DNA from: Clostridium estertheticum subsp. estertheticum
GTDB taxonomy: Bacteria; Bacillota; Clostridia; Clostridiales; Clostridiaceae
Length of the DNA: 64,000 bases
Reading direction: 5' to 3'
Assembly: GCF_001877035.1 (NCBI RefSeq)
Contig: NZ_CP015756.1
Location: 2,657,001 to 2,721,000, forward strand
Shown: positions 18,332 through 26,859 of the stretch, in pieces
Layout of the letters: every line of letters begins with the position of its first letter
How positions within the stretch are numbered: the first letter of the stretch is position 1
Notes under the pieces: generated by a model
The model's database searches: none
What the model was told of the DNA's origin: nothing
Seen by the model: the letters and a program-made list of their open reading frames with translations, nothing else
Position numbers and translations under genes: made by a program

Positions 18332-19747
18332 TTATTTTTTTACTAATTTTCTACTAATCTTTTGAATCTGATAACCTAATACAATTAATGTTACTATCAA
18401 TATTCCATATCTTAAAATCAAATTGTTTTTAACTATATAAAACATAACACTGCTTAATACTATTGATATAATACCATACGCAAAAGGCTTAAAATTATAT
18501 ATTCTTACATCAAATATACGTAAGGATATAAAATAATGATATAAAAACAATATAATATATGATATTATTGTTGTCCAAGTAGCTGCAACAGCACCATACC
18601 TTGGTATCATGATATAATTTAATACAACATTTGTTAAAGCTGCAATAAGTGTTCCCAGTGAGAGTAATTTTGTATTTTTAGTATAAAACTCAAGATTAGC
18701 TGGAATGCTGTATAAAAACTGAAAATAATATCCAACCATTATTAATGGCACATAATCTAACCCTTGATAAAAATCTTTTGTTCCCATTAGCTTTCCTATT
18801 TCAGGTGATATAAATATTAACACAAATCCCATGACAGAAAATAATGCAATATAATATTTAATCTTTAATCTTATATCATCATAATTTTTTTCTTTCATAT
18901 TTTCATAAAACCAGGGCACCCAAGCTTTGTTAGAAGCAAGCCACACAATGTACATTATCATGCCTATTTTATATGCAAAACTGTATATTCCTGCGGCACT
19001 CGATCCTAACATACTGTTTATCATTACAGTATCCACTGACTGCAGTATTACACCTGATAACAGATGCACAATTGCCGGTATAGATAATATTAAAGCATAC
19101 TTCCAGTATTTAAAATTAATTAACTTTTTGCCTTTTCTCATTGCAATTATGTATAAAACTGTTCCATAAAGTACATAGACAATAAGTAACGAACCAATCC
19201 TACCATAATATTTATCTGTTTTAAAATTATATATAAGTACTATAGCCAAAACTGTATTTAAGATAGCATTACTTATTGATATTAGTAAAAATTTCTTATA
19301 CTTATATTCAGCATTTAATTTTGCATTTGAAAAATCCACAATAAAACCAAAAAAACTTTGAATGATAAGACACATAACTAATATAGAATTTAAATTAATA
19401 ATATTACCTATTTGCTTTTTAAATATAAATGCAAATATAAACCATAAAATAGCAAACAGTGTAGCTAAAAAAAGTATAGAGGAGGTAAACTCATCATACT
19501 TTTCTTTAAAATCCACTTTTGCATTATTAACTGTAGCTACAAGTCCCAATGTAATTAAAGTTGTAAAAACGGAAAGCCATGTAGTATATACATTAACTAT
19601 TCCAAAACCAGTAGTACCAAGCATACGCGTAAAAATAGGCATAGTTATAAATGAAATACCTTGAACAAAAAATGTTCCTATAGTAAACCATATCCCGCTT
19701 TTCACTAATCTGCTCTGGTACAGCTTTTTCAAAAAATCTATGTTCAT
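18332..19747 (-). CDS. wzx: Wzx-type polysaccharide flippase
   Basis: A 471-residue MOP-superfamily membrane protein with about 12-14 hydrophobic segments. The N-terminus SGIWFTIGTFFVQGISF with TMPIFTRMLGTTGFGIVNVY is the typical RfbX/Wzx opening. A second conserved region is GSSAAGIYSFAYKIG. It should flip undecaprenyl-PP-linked repeat units across the membrane for polymerisation by a Wzy-like protein encoded downstream. AGGAGA precedes the ATG. Its leader contains three tandem 22-bp repeats, and a strong terminator lies between it and legC, so it probably has its own promoter or depends on read-through. Confidence 0.9.
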   Translation of the reverse strand: MNIDFLKKLYQSRLVKSGIWFTIGTFFVQGISFITMPIFTRMLGTTGFGIVNVYTTWLSVFTTLITLGLVATVNNAKVDFKEKYDEFTSSILFLATLFAILWFIFAFIFKKQIGNIINLNSILVMCLIIQSFFGFIVDFSNAKLNAEYKYKKFLLISISNAILNTVLAIVLIYNFKTDKYYGRIGSLLIVYVLYGTVLYIIAMRKGKKLINFKYWKYALILSIPAIVHLLSGVILQSVDTVMINSMLGSSAAGIYSFAYKIGMIMYIVWLASNKAWVPWFYENMKEKNYDDIRLKIKYYIALFSVMGFVLIFISPEIGKLMGTKDFYQGLDYVPLIMVGYYFQFLYSIPANLEFYTKNTKLLSLGTLIAALTNVVLNYIMIPRYGAVAATWTTIISYIILFLYHYFISLRIFDVRIYNFKPFAYGIISIVLSSVMFYIVKNNLILRYGILIVTLIVLGYQIQKISRKLVKK

Positions 19748-19768
19748 ATCTGTCTCCTATCCACCTAC

Positions 19769-19834
19769 CATCACCTCTGGTGCGGTTAATCATCCCCTCT
19801 GGTGCTGTTAATCATCACCTCTGGTGCTGTTAAT
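19769..19834. repeat. Three tandem 22-bp repeats upstream of wzx
   Basis: Three head-to-tail copies begin at 19769, 19791 and 19813. Each contains a CACC...GGTG mini-palindrome (CACCTCTGGTGC in copy 3) followed by GTTAAT, and copies differ at one or two bases. The following CATCATCATC looks like the start of a further decayed unit. A related fourth copy with CACCTGCGGTGC is at 21026-21047, on the other side of legC. Confidence 0.85.
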
Positions 19835-19862
19835 CATCATCATCTTTTGCTCCATTAAAAAG

Positions 19863-19887
19863 CAAGAAATAACAAAGTTATTTCTTG
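19863..19887 (-). terminator. Rho-independent terminator after legC
   Basis: CAAGAAATAAC (19863-19873) and GTTATTTCTTG (19877-19887) form a perfect 11-bp stem with a 3-nt loop. On the minus strand it overlaps the legC stop codon and is followed by CTTTTTAATG. It should end the legionaminate-gene transcript before wzx. Confidence 0.8.
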
Positions 19888-20984
19888 GAGTTTTTTATTA
19901 GTTCACATACTGCTTTTATGTCCTCTTTTTTAAGTCCTACAGAACTTGGAAGATTTATTCCCCTTGCGTAAAGTTCATTTGTAACAGTTAAATCGCCATG
20001 TCTACTCCCCTTATATGGAGGCATATCATGGATAGGCATAAAGAAAGGTCTCGCCTCTATTTTATCTGCATTTAATTTTTGTATAAGTTCATCACGAGTT
20101 ATACCATATTCATCTTCAACTAGAATTGAATATAACCAGTAACAGTTTTCTACATTTTCTCTTTCAGCTGGCAATGTAATTCCTTTAATTTCACCTAGAA
20201 GCTGGTTATAATAAGTTGCATTTTCTCTTTTAGTTTTTAAATACTCTTTAACATTTTCAAGTTGAGCTACTCCAAATGCAGCTAAAAGATTTGGCATTCT
20301 CATATTGTATCCTATTTCCGAATGGTAAAACGCCTTATTGTCAGTAACCACTTTTGTTTGAGTAGATAAGAATTTTGCTCTTTCGCCATATTCTAAATTG
20401 TTAGTTACAAACATTCCACCTGCTCCAGTAGTTATAAGCTTATTTCCATTAAAACTAAAACAACCTATATCACCTATTGTTCCTGCCATTTTACCATTGC
20501 AAGTAGATCCTAGCGATTCTGTTGCATCTTCTATAACAAATAGATTATGTTTTTTTGCTATTTGCATTACTTTAACCATGTCTACAGGATGACCATAAAT
20601 ATGTACTGGCATTATAGCCTTTGTTTTAGGTGTTATTAACTCTTCTATTTTAGAAACATCCATAACAAATGTGTCACGACATACATCTACAAATACAGGT
20701 TCAGCTCCTACATATTTTATTGTATTAACTGGAGATATAAATGTAAGCGATGGAACTATAACCTCATCCCCTGCTCCTATTCCAAGAGTTAATAATGCAA
20801 GTTGAAGTGCTGCTGTACCATTCATTGTAACTACAGCACTTTTGCTACCAACATATTCACTAAATTTATCTTCAAATAAATTAACATAACTTCCTACTGA
20901 AGATACCCAATTAGTATCTATGCAGTCTTTAACATATTTGAGTTCATTTCCTCTAATCTCTGGTATACATAAAGGTATAATAAT
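19878..20984 (-). CDS. legC: LegC-family aminotransferase (legionaminic acid pathway), apparent ATT start
   Basis: A PLP-dependent DegT/DnrJ/EryC1-family enzyme of about 368 residues. It is expected to aminate C4 of the 4-keto sugar made by LegB. The PLP lysine lies in FNGNKLITTGAGG. The N-terminus read upstream of the first ATG (20825) is IPLCIPEIRGNELKYVKD then NWVSSVGSYVN, the conserved LegC opening, so translation must begin before 20825. No NTG codon exists in frame there; two consecutive ATT codons (20984 and 20981) lie 5 and 8 bases after GGAGG (20990-20994), and TAG closes the frame upstream. It ends in a strong terminator. LegC assignment rests on the family N-terminus and on adjacent legB. 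Confidence 0.87.
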   Translation of the reverse strand: MIIPLCIPEIRGNELKYVKDCIDTNWVSSVGSYVNLFEDKFSEYVGSKSAVVTMNGTAALQLALLTLGIGAGDEVIVPSLTFISPVNTIKYVGAEPVFVDVCRDTFVMDVSKIEELITPKTKAIMPVHIYGHPVDMVKVMQIAKKHNLFVIEDATESLGSTCNGKMAGTIGDIGCFSFNGNKLITTGAGGMFVTNNLEYGERAKFLSTQTKVVTDNKAFYHSEIGYNMRMPNLLAAFGVAQLENVKEYLKTKRENATYYNQLLGEIKGITLPAERENVENCYWLYSILVEDEYGITRDELIQKLNADKIEARPFFMPIHDMPPYKGSRHGDLTVTNELYARGINLPSSVGLKKEDIKAVCELIKNSKK

Positions 20985-21025
20985 AAAAACCTCCTACTTT
21001 TTTTAACGTTATTCTTTTGTTAAAT

Positions 21026-21047
21026 CATCACCTGCGGTGCTGCAAAT
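21026..21047. repeat. Diverged fourth copy of the 22-bp repeat
   Basis: The sequence contains CATCACCTGCGGTGCTG, matching the wzx-leader repeat except for two central bases and two near the end. Together with the tandem set at 19769-19834 it places related repeats on both sides of legC. Confidence 0.55.
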
Positions 21048-21155
21048 TAACGACTTCAGAAGGAGATTTTAGACTCCAACTAAAGATTTTTATTTGTTAT
21101 AACATGTAACTCCCCCTTATGGAAAAGGGAGACTTTCCTTCTGAAATGTCGTTAA
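21047..21155. repeat. Nested inverted repeat between legB and legC
   Basis: The left arm TTAACGACTTCAGAAGGA (21047-21064) pairs with 21136-21155, which reads TCCTTCTGAAATGTCGTTAA, with a 2-nt bulge. Inside is a smaller stem, CTCCC (21110-21114) with GGGAG (21127-21131). The right arm overlaps the legB stop codon. No clear T-run follows, so termination is only one option; processing or a recombination scar are others. Confidence 0.6.
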
Positions 21156-22144
21156 ACATTGTATATGTCTGTTTTAAAATATTGCATGTTATTTCTTATC
21201 CACTCTACTGTTGCGCAAAGACCCTCGTCTATATTGTAATTGGGCTTCCAGCCTGTTAGTTCCTTTATTTTAGTGTTATCAGCCCATAGTCTATTAACTT
21301 CACTATTTGTAGGTCTTAATCTCTCATCATCACAAATAATTTTTACGTCTTTACCTATTATTTTTATTATTTTTTTAACTGTTTCTCCTATAGTTATTTC
21401 ATAGTTTGAACCAGCATTTATAACTTCACCAATAGTCTTTTTACTTTCTGCTATTTTTATGAATGCTTCAGCAGTGTCTTTAACAAAGTTAAAGTCCCTA
21501 GTTGGCGTTAAACTTCCAAGTTTAATTTCTGTTTTTCCTGCGAGTATTTGTGATATTATTGTTGGAATTACAGCTCTTGCAGATTGTCTTGGTCCATAAG
21601 TATTAAATGGTCTAATAGTTGCTATAGGCATATTAAAACTTTTATAGTAACTTTCTGCCATTTTGTCTGCTCCTATTTTTGATGCTGAATATGGAGATTG
21701 ACCTTGCATTGGATGTTTCTCATCAATTGGTACATAAAGGGCTGTACCATAAGTTTCAGACGTGGATGTATGTACAATTTTTTCTACGTCGTATTCTCGA
21801 CATGCTTCTAAGACGTTAGTAGTACCTTCAACATTCGTCCTTACATATGCCATAGGTGATAAATAAGAATATGGAATTGCAATAAGTGCCGCAAGATGAA
21901 ACACTACTTCTTGACCTTTTATAATTCTTTTCATTCCATCATATTCTCTTATGTCACCAGTAACAACTTTTATGCTATCTTTAGTCTTCTTATCAAAAGT
22001 ATCAATCCATCCCCAGTTATTGAATGAATTATATTGAGCAAGTGCTGTAACATCTGCTCCAAGTTCCACTAATCTTTCTGTCAAATGACTTCCTATGAAG
22101 CCTTCCGCACCAGTAATTAAAACTTTTTTCCCTTGCCAATTCAT
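21152..22144 (-). CDS. legB: LegB-type nucleotide-sugar 4,6-dehydratase
   Basis: A 330-residue extended SDR enzyme. The N-terminal NAD-binding loop is ITGAEGFIGSHL, the catalytic YxxxK is in PYSASKIGAD, and TSETYGTALYVPIDE carries the active-site Thr region. The segment YNSFNNWGWIDTF is typical of LegB, which in Campylobacter acts on GDP-GlcNAc to give the 4-keto-6-deoxy sugar. Presence of ptmE in the same run supports a GDP-linked substrate here. AGGAGC precedes the ATG. The stop codon is embedded in an inverted repeat and in a 16-bp sequence also found at the wbpA stop. Confidence 0.9.
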   Translation of the reverse strand: MNWQGKKVLITGAEGFIGSHLTERLVELGADVTALAQYNSFNNWGWIDTFDKKTKDSIKVVTGDIREYDGMKRIIKGQEVVFHLAALIAIPYSYLSPMAYVRTNVEGTTNVLEACREYDVEKIVHTSTSETYGTALYVPIDEKHPMQGQSPYSASKIGADKMAESYYKSFNMPIATIRPFNTYGPRQSARAVIPTIISQILAGKTEIKLGSLTPTRDFNFVKDTAEAFIKIAESKKTIGEVINAGSNYEITIGETVKKIIKIIGKDVKIICDDERLRPTNSEVNRLWADNTKIKELTGWKPNYNIDEGLCATVEWIRNNMQYFKTDIYNV

Positions 22145-22234
22145 ATTTTTTGCTCCTTTTGTTATTATTCTACCTATAACATAATACCCCTCAAGCTATA
22201 ACCTGCGGGATAACCGTATGTCATCTCAATAGAT

Positions 22235-23008
22235 CTATATTTTATTCGGAAGTGTCTTTATATTGTTAATATACCTATACAGTTCATTAAATTCATCTTT
22301 AAAAAAGTATTCTCCTAAAACTTCCATCAACTTAAAATCTTCTTCTGAATCAATATCTATAACCGCAGTATCCTTCATTAATACAATGTCATAGTTACCT
22401 TCGAGTGGAGAATTCTTTAGCACATTTATCAGACTATTTCTTTTATAGCAATAAATAGAAGCATTCATGTCATATACTTGAGGTGCCTGCTGTCTAGTAA
22501 CAAAATCACTAGATATTATTTTTTTTATTTTTCCATTCCGATCTTCTACCATATTGAAATATGGATTTCTTCTTGAGTGTACTACTGAAAATACAACATC
22601 AGTTTGTAAATTGCTTATAGCTTTTTTTAATGCATTCTCAATATCTACTGTTTTTCTTAAAGGTGATGTAATATCTAAATCTATAATATAATCATATATC
22701 TTGTTTAACTTTTTTTCTACATAATTCAAGGAATATCTTATCACCGGTACCTTTGGTGAATTTTGCTGAGCCAATTCCGTTGGTCTTTCAATACATATAA
22801 TATCTTTATTTTTATTAAACATATTTAGAAGTTCTTCACTATCACTATTTATACTCAAATCTATATTATAATTAGGATTTTCTTTTTTGAATAAATTCGC
22901 TGCAGCTACAGTATAATTTATAAGTGGAAATCCTAAAAAGTTTCTTATATTTTTATTTTTAACTCCAGTTGAGCCTGCTCTACCACAAACCGTTATCAAA
23001 ATATTCAT
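22235..23008 (-). CDS. legF: CMP-legionaminate synthetase (acylneuraminate cytidylyltransferase family)
   Basis: A 257-residue cytidylyltransferase. The nucleotide-binding segment ITVCGRAGSTGVKNKNIR corresponds to the CMP-NeuAc synthetase P-loop-like motif. It is followed by DLDITSPLRKTVDIENAL and SRRNPYFNMVE. It should activate the nonulosonic acid with CTP. The start overlaps the stop of the upstream dehydrogenase gene by four bases (ATGA), with GGAGA as ribosome site, so translation is coupled. Assignment to legionaminate rather than pseudaminate or neuraminate rests on the linked legB, legC and ptmE genes. Confidence 0.87.
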   Translation of the reverse strand: MNILITVCGRAGSTGVKNKNIRNFLGFPLINYTVAAANLFKKENPNYNIDLSINSDSEELLNMFNKNKDIICIERPTELAQQNSPKVPVIRYSLNYVEKKLNKIYDYIIDLDITSPLRKTVDIENALKKAISNLQTDVVFSVVHSRRNPYFNMVEDRNGKIKKIISSDFVTRQQAPQVYDMNASIYCYKRNSLINVLKNSPLEGNYDIVLMKDTAVIDIDSEEDFKLMEVLGEYFFKDEFNELYRYINNIKTLPNKI

Positions 23009-23943
23009 ATTCTAATCTCCCCCATCGCTAATTTTAGCACTTTATATGCATGTTCAATATAACTATGTCCCGTTTGTGATGTCATAACACTTTCAATAAA
23101 ATATTTCATCTCTTCTACATACATATCTTTATTTTCTTTTGTAAAATCAATTGTTTCCCTACCATCTGAAAAGCTAATACTATTTCTTATGAAATCTCCA
23201 GTTATAGTCCCATTTTTTGTAAATATCTCTATTTTTCTTTGTGGTACCCTTCCAAAGTAATCTAAATGAATTTCTACTAATTTATCTTTATATCTTGCAA
23301 TATATATAGAAATATCTTCACTATCTATCTCCAAATGTGAGTACTTGCCATTAATGTTAAATGTTTCTAAAGGGAAGCCGAATAAATATGTTATGTAATC
23401 CCATTCATGTATTAAATCTATACAAACTCCTCCACCTTGGATCTTTTTAGCACTATATACATTTCTATAATCTACACCTTTTCTCCAATTTGGAAGATAG
23501 CTTGAACAAATTGCCCTTATGCTATAAATACTTTCATTAACAAGAATTTTCTTAAGACTTTGTATCACTTGAGAAAATTTTAATGGCCCAGCAACGTAGT
23601 ATACACCATTTTTTCTTAGATTCAACTTACTTATATCATAATGCATATTATCGAATATAGGTTTTTCAATAAACATAGATTTTGTTTTATTAGCCATAAG
23701 TTTAATGGAATCATAATGAACATTATTAGGGTTAGTTATAAAGGTCATGTCATAGTCATCACACAAATCCGACTCATTAAAAACTTCGTGATTAATAAGG
23801 GATTTAATATCTAAACTTAAGGGTTTTTGAGTTCTTCTGAGCGCATGAACCTCTAAATTCAAATTATATTCATCAAATATCTTTACAAGATTTTTTAAAT
23901 GCCTTGTTCCTATTGAACCCAAACCAATAAAACAAACCTTCAT
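23005..23943 (-). CDS. Gfo/Idh/MocA-family oxidoreductase
   Basis: A 312-residue NAD(P)-dependent sugar dehydrogenase. The N-terminal Rossmann motif is GLGSIGTRHL; FIEKPIF is the usual EKP motif; GGGVCIDLIHEWDYITYLFG is the substrate-side motif with the catalytic Asp/His. It overlaps its upstream neighbour by one base and legF by four, so these three genes form a tight translational unit. The substrate is unknown. Position inside a nonulosonate cluster suggests oxidation or epimerisation of a pathway intermediate or of the finished CMP-sugar, an inference. Confidence 0.8.
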   Translation of the reverse strand: MKVCFIGLGSIGTRHLKNLVKIFDEYNLNLEVHALRRTQKPLSLDIKSLINHEVFNESDLCDDYDMTFITNPNNVHYDSIKLMANKTKSMFIEKPIFDNMHYDISKLNLRKNGVYYVAGPLKFSQVIQSLKKILVNESIYSIRAICSSYLPNWRKGVDYRNVYSAKKIQGGGVCIDLIHEWDYITYLFGFPLETFNINGKYSHLEIDSEDISIYIARYKDKLVEIHLDYFGRVPQRKIEIFTKNGTITGDFIRNSISFSDGRETIDFTKENKDMYVEEMKYFIESVMTSQTGHSYIEHAYKVLKLAMGEIRI

Positions 23944-24932
23944 TATTGTAAACCTTCTATCTTATTAATTAAATCTAAAGTATACAAGTCATCCTTAAAT
24001 GTATATCTCTCACTATTTTTTTCACCTAAAACTTTTTTAATAAATACATCTAGCTCTTCCATATAAGCATTTTCAATTATACTCTCAGAATATCTATTAT
24101 CTTTATCAATACTTGAATAAGTTTCTATTTTCACTGTTTCTTTTTTTTCAATTAAATATTTTTCCAAACTATTAGGTGTCCCTTCCCAGAATAAATGCAT
24201 TTCTTCAGAATAAATTTCAAGACTTCTAATAGGTTTTCTACAAACTATATCTACATTTAATACACCTTTAGTTCCATTTTCATGTTCTAATAGAACAAAA
24301 TAACTATCAGCATAATCTAACTCCAATGTACTTAAATTATCTTTTATAACTTCTACTTTTGTAACACTTCCAAAAGCTCTTAATATCCATGGCAATTCTA
24401 TTGCGAATAGTTCTCTACACCCATTTGTTTTTTTATTGCTAACAAAAAAATCCTTGTAATTCTCCCAAGGATGCCAATCTGGTAAATATTGCCCTACATG
24501 GTATCTATAATGAACCTTTTTATTATTTGCTTGTACTTCCTTCTGAATGTACTCAATATCTTTTCTGTACATAAATGTAGATGAAAGAAATAATTCTAGT
24601 TTATTTTTTTCTGCAGCAGCCATTATTTCATGATATTTATCATTTAATAAATTAATCTCTGTAAATACATTGAGTTTTTTATTTAAACAAGTCAATATTA
24701 AATCAGCATGAGATATTGGTGATGTACATATTAATACACCATTTAGTTTTTCATTATTTATTGCTTCATCTAAGTTTGAGTAAGTCATTATCCCATATAG
24801 TTTTTCTGTCTCTTTTCTTCTTTCTAATCTGGTATCTAAACCTACAACGTCTACTTTATTTTCGAAATATTTTTTAAGTAAACTAATTCTTCTTTTCCCC
24901 ATTGATCCTAATCCGATTACTAAAAGTTTCAA
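23943..24932 (-). CDS. Gfo/Idh/MocA-family oxidoreductase, TTG start
   Basis: A 329-residue relative of the following gene, with GLGSMGKRRISL at the N-terminus, ICTSPISHADLIL, and FTEINL in place of the usual EKP motif. The Lys of EKP, normally catalytic, is replaced, so the enzyme may be altered in mechanism or non-catalytic. TTG at 24932 is the start, with AAGGGATG upstream. A good sigma-A promoter lies at 25080-25108. The pair may act together on one sugar. Substrate unknown. Confidence 0.75.
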   Translation of the reverse strand: MKLLVIGLGSMGKRRISLLKKYFENKVDVVGLDTRLERRKETEKLYGIMTYSNLDEAINNEKLNGVLICTSPISHADLILTCLNKKLNVFTEINLLNDKYHEIMAAAEKNKLELFLSSTFMYRKDIEYIQKEVQANNKKVHYRYHVGQYLPDWHPWENYKDFFVSNKKTNGCRELFAIELPWILRAFGSVTKVEVIKDNLSTLELDYADSYFVLLEHENGTKGVLNVDIVCRKPIRSLEIYSEEMHLFWEGTPNSLEKYLIEKKETVKIETYSSIDKDNRYSESIIENAYMEELDVFIKKVLGEKNSERYTFKDDLYTLDLINKIEGLQ

Positions 24933-25079
24933 TTTAACATCCCTTTCGAAATTTATGTGCCATAAAATGATTTTCTTAATTCTATCCTTGCATTTAAATT
25001 ATTCATTATTATTACAAGAATTGTTTTGATACTATCACAATATAACATGTATAAACATTATATTTAAACTTGCCTTTTA

Positions 25080-25108
25080 ATTTTATCCGATATTGTTTTT
25101 TTCGTCAA
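25080..25108 (-). promoter_or_regulatory. Sigma-A promoter ahead of the dehydrogenase-legF genes
   Basis: On the minus strand TTGACG (25108-25103) and TAAAAT (25085-25080) are separated by exactly 17 bases. It lies in the 198-base gap after ptmE, giving the downstream genes an internal promoter. Confidence 0.6.
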
Positions 25109-25130
25109 GCTATCTTCCACCCATGCCATT

Positions 25131-26186
25131 TTATAGCTTAAAAAACTTATGAATATCTGTGTTTGCTTTCTTATAATCATCTATTTGTCCTATATCCTTC
25201 CAATACTCAGTTATCTCATATATACCTGTCTTGCATTCATTATTCATTGCATCTTCTATTAAGTCAGTCATATTATAAACTTCATCTTTCCTTATGTACT
25301 TTATAACTTCAGGATTAACAACATATACGCCTCCATTGATATTGAATTTATATGTAGGCTTTTCTTCCAAAGACTCTATGATCATATTATCAGTAACTAA
25401 TACCCCATACGGAACATTTACTTCATAATCCCTAACACCTACGGTTATGTTGAAGTTATTTTTAATATGATGATTTAAAAATTTTTCAAAATCTATTCCT
25501 GTTAGTATATCTCCGTTTATAACTATGAATGGTTTAATAAACTTTTCTTTTACCAGTGCTATAGATCCTGCTGTACCTAGTTTTTTAGTTTCTCTAATAT
25601 ATTCTATATTTACTCCAAACTTTTTCCCATCTTCGAAGTACTCCTCTATTATTTCTCCTTTATAATTAAGAGATATAATAAAATTATTAAAACCATACTC
25701 TTTGAATTGTTCTATTATAAGTTCTAATATTGGTTTATCACCAACTAATAACATTGGCTTAGGTACTGTTTCAGTTAGTGGCCTTAGCCTAGTTCCCAAA
25801 CCTCCAGCCAGAATAAAAACATAATTATCCTTTTTGTCATAAGATAATATATCGTCAAGAAAATATAAATCAATTAGTTTTTTATCTTTATCAATTACAG
25901 GAACCTGTCTTATTTTATTGCTTAACATATACTCTTTTGCTTTCTTTTTACTATGCTCTTCTGTAACAAATTTAAAGTTTTTGAAATATGTACCCTCTAT
26001 ACTATTATTTATGCTTAAACCCTTAAGCATAGCACGTCTTATATCTCCATCTGTAATAGTTCCCACTAATTCATTATTTTCATTTACAACTAACGCTCCA
26101 CCAGTTAAATTTTTATCTATAACTTTCATAGCTTCTTTTATTGTAGAACTAGTTCCTATACAATAATTTTCAATTGGAAATTTCAC
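25131..26186 (-). CDS. ptmE: CBS-domain nucleotidyltransferase, PtmE-like (GDP-amino-sugar synthesis)
   Basis: A 351-residue protein with two N-terminal CBS repeats (about residues 1-115: GGALVVNENNELVGTITDGD and RQVPVIDKDKKLIDLYF). A nucleotidyltransferase domain follows (about 122-345), opening FILAGGLGTRLRPLTE with VPKPMLLVGDKPI. This CBS-plus-NTP-transferase layout is that of PtmE, the glucosamine-1-phosphate guanylyltransferase that starts the Campylobacter legionaminate pathway. The CBS pair may sense adenine nucleotides; that is inferred. Start is GTG at 26186, whose AGGTGA site overlaps the legH stop. Confidence 0.85.
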   Translation of the reverse strand: MKFPIENYCIGTSSTIKEAMKVIDKNLTGGALVVNENNELVGTITDGDIRRAMLKGLSINNSIEGTYFKNFKFVTEEHSKKKAKEYMLSNKIRQVPVIDKDKKLIDLYFLDDILSYDKKDNYVFILAGGLGTRLRPLTETVPKPMLLVGDKPILELIIEQFKEYGFNNFIISLNYKGEIIEEYFEDGKKFGVNIEYIRETKKLGTAGSIALVKEKFIKPFIVINGDILTGIDFEKFLNHHIKNNFNITVGVRDYEVNVPYGVLVTDNMIIESLEEKPTYKFNINGGVYVVNPEVIKYIRKDEVYNMTDLIEDAMNNECKTGIYEITEYWKDIGQIDDYKKANTDIHKFFKL

Positions 26187-26190
26187 AATA

Positions 26191-26832
26191 TCACCTGCGC
26201 TTTATAATTTTTGATGGAACTCCTACAGCAACTACATTATCTTCTAGATTATTAATAACTACAGCTCCTGCTCCTATAATTACATTGTTTCCTATATGTA
26301 GAGTTTGAATTATACAACTTCCCATCCCTACATGTGTATCATGACCAACCCTCACCCCACCAGCTATACATGCTTTAGGAGAAATATGGGTATTCCTTTG
26401 TATTTTACACTCATGTTCAATTACTACACCAGTATTTATTATACAATTTTCTTCTATGGAAACACCTGGATTAATTATGGCTCCTGGCATTACACAAGTT
26501 CCAGAAGCAATGCTCGCGTAAGATGAAACTATTGCATCTTTATGTATAAGCACTGGTATATTAAAGCCTATATCTTTTAATTTATTATATATTTTATCAC
26601 GAAGCCTAATATTTTGAAGTGCACCAATGCATACAAAAGCATTTTTTACGCCATCATTATACAAATTTTTCAAAATACTATCATCGCCTATGATAGGGAT
26701 ATCTAATACTAATTTTTGACCTCTAAAAGTAGTATCTGTTACACCTATAATATCATATTTACCAACACTTTTTATAATATCTATAATTACCTTGCAGTGT
26801 CCACCTGCACCTACAAGTATGATTTTCTCCAT
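26191..26832 (-). CDS. legH: LegH/NeuD-like sugar N- or O-acetyltransferase
   Basis: A 213-residue PglD/NeuD-type acetyltransferase. The N-terminal Rossmann-like domain begins LVGAGGHCKVIIDIIKSV. A left-handed beta-helix of hexapeptide repeats follows from about residue 95, with HTHVGMGSCIIQTLHIG and GAGAVV. In the legionaminate route LegH acetylates the 4-amino group formed by LegC, using acetyl-CoA; NeuD homologues can instead O-acetylate sialic acid. Context favours LegH. It is four bases from ptmE and 27 from legG. Confidence 0.82.
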   Translation of the reverse strand: MEKIILVGAGGHCKVIIDIIKSVGKYDIIGVTDTTFRGQKLVLDIPIIGDDSILKNLYNDGVKNAFVCIGALQNIRLRDKIYNKLKDIGFNIPVLIHKDAIVSSYASIASGTCVMPGAIINPGVSIEENCIINTGVVIEHECKIQRNTHISPKACIAGGVRVGHDTHVGMGSCIIQTLHIGNNVIIGAGAVVINNLEDNVVAVGVPSKIIKRR

Positions 26833-26859
26833 AATTCCACCTCAACTTTAATTTCTAAG

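Noticed and set aside
19769-19834. Short CRISPR-like array
   Set aside because: Units are contiguous 22-mers without spacers and no cas genes are present; it is a simple tandem repeat.
19878-20825. Shorter aminotransferase starting at ATG 20825
   Set aside because: It would lose the conserved LegC N-terminus, and no ribosome site precedes that ATG.
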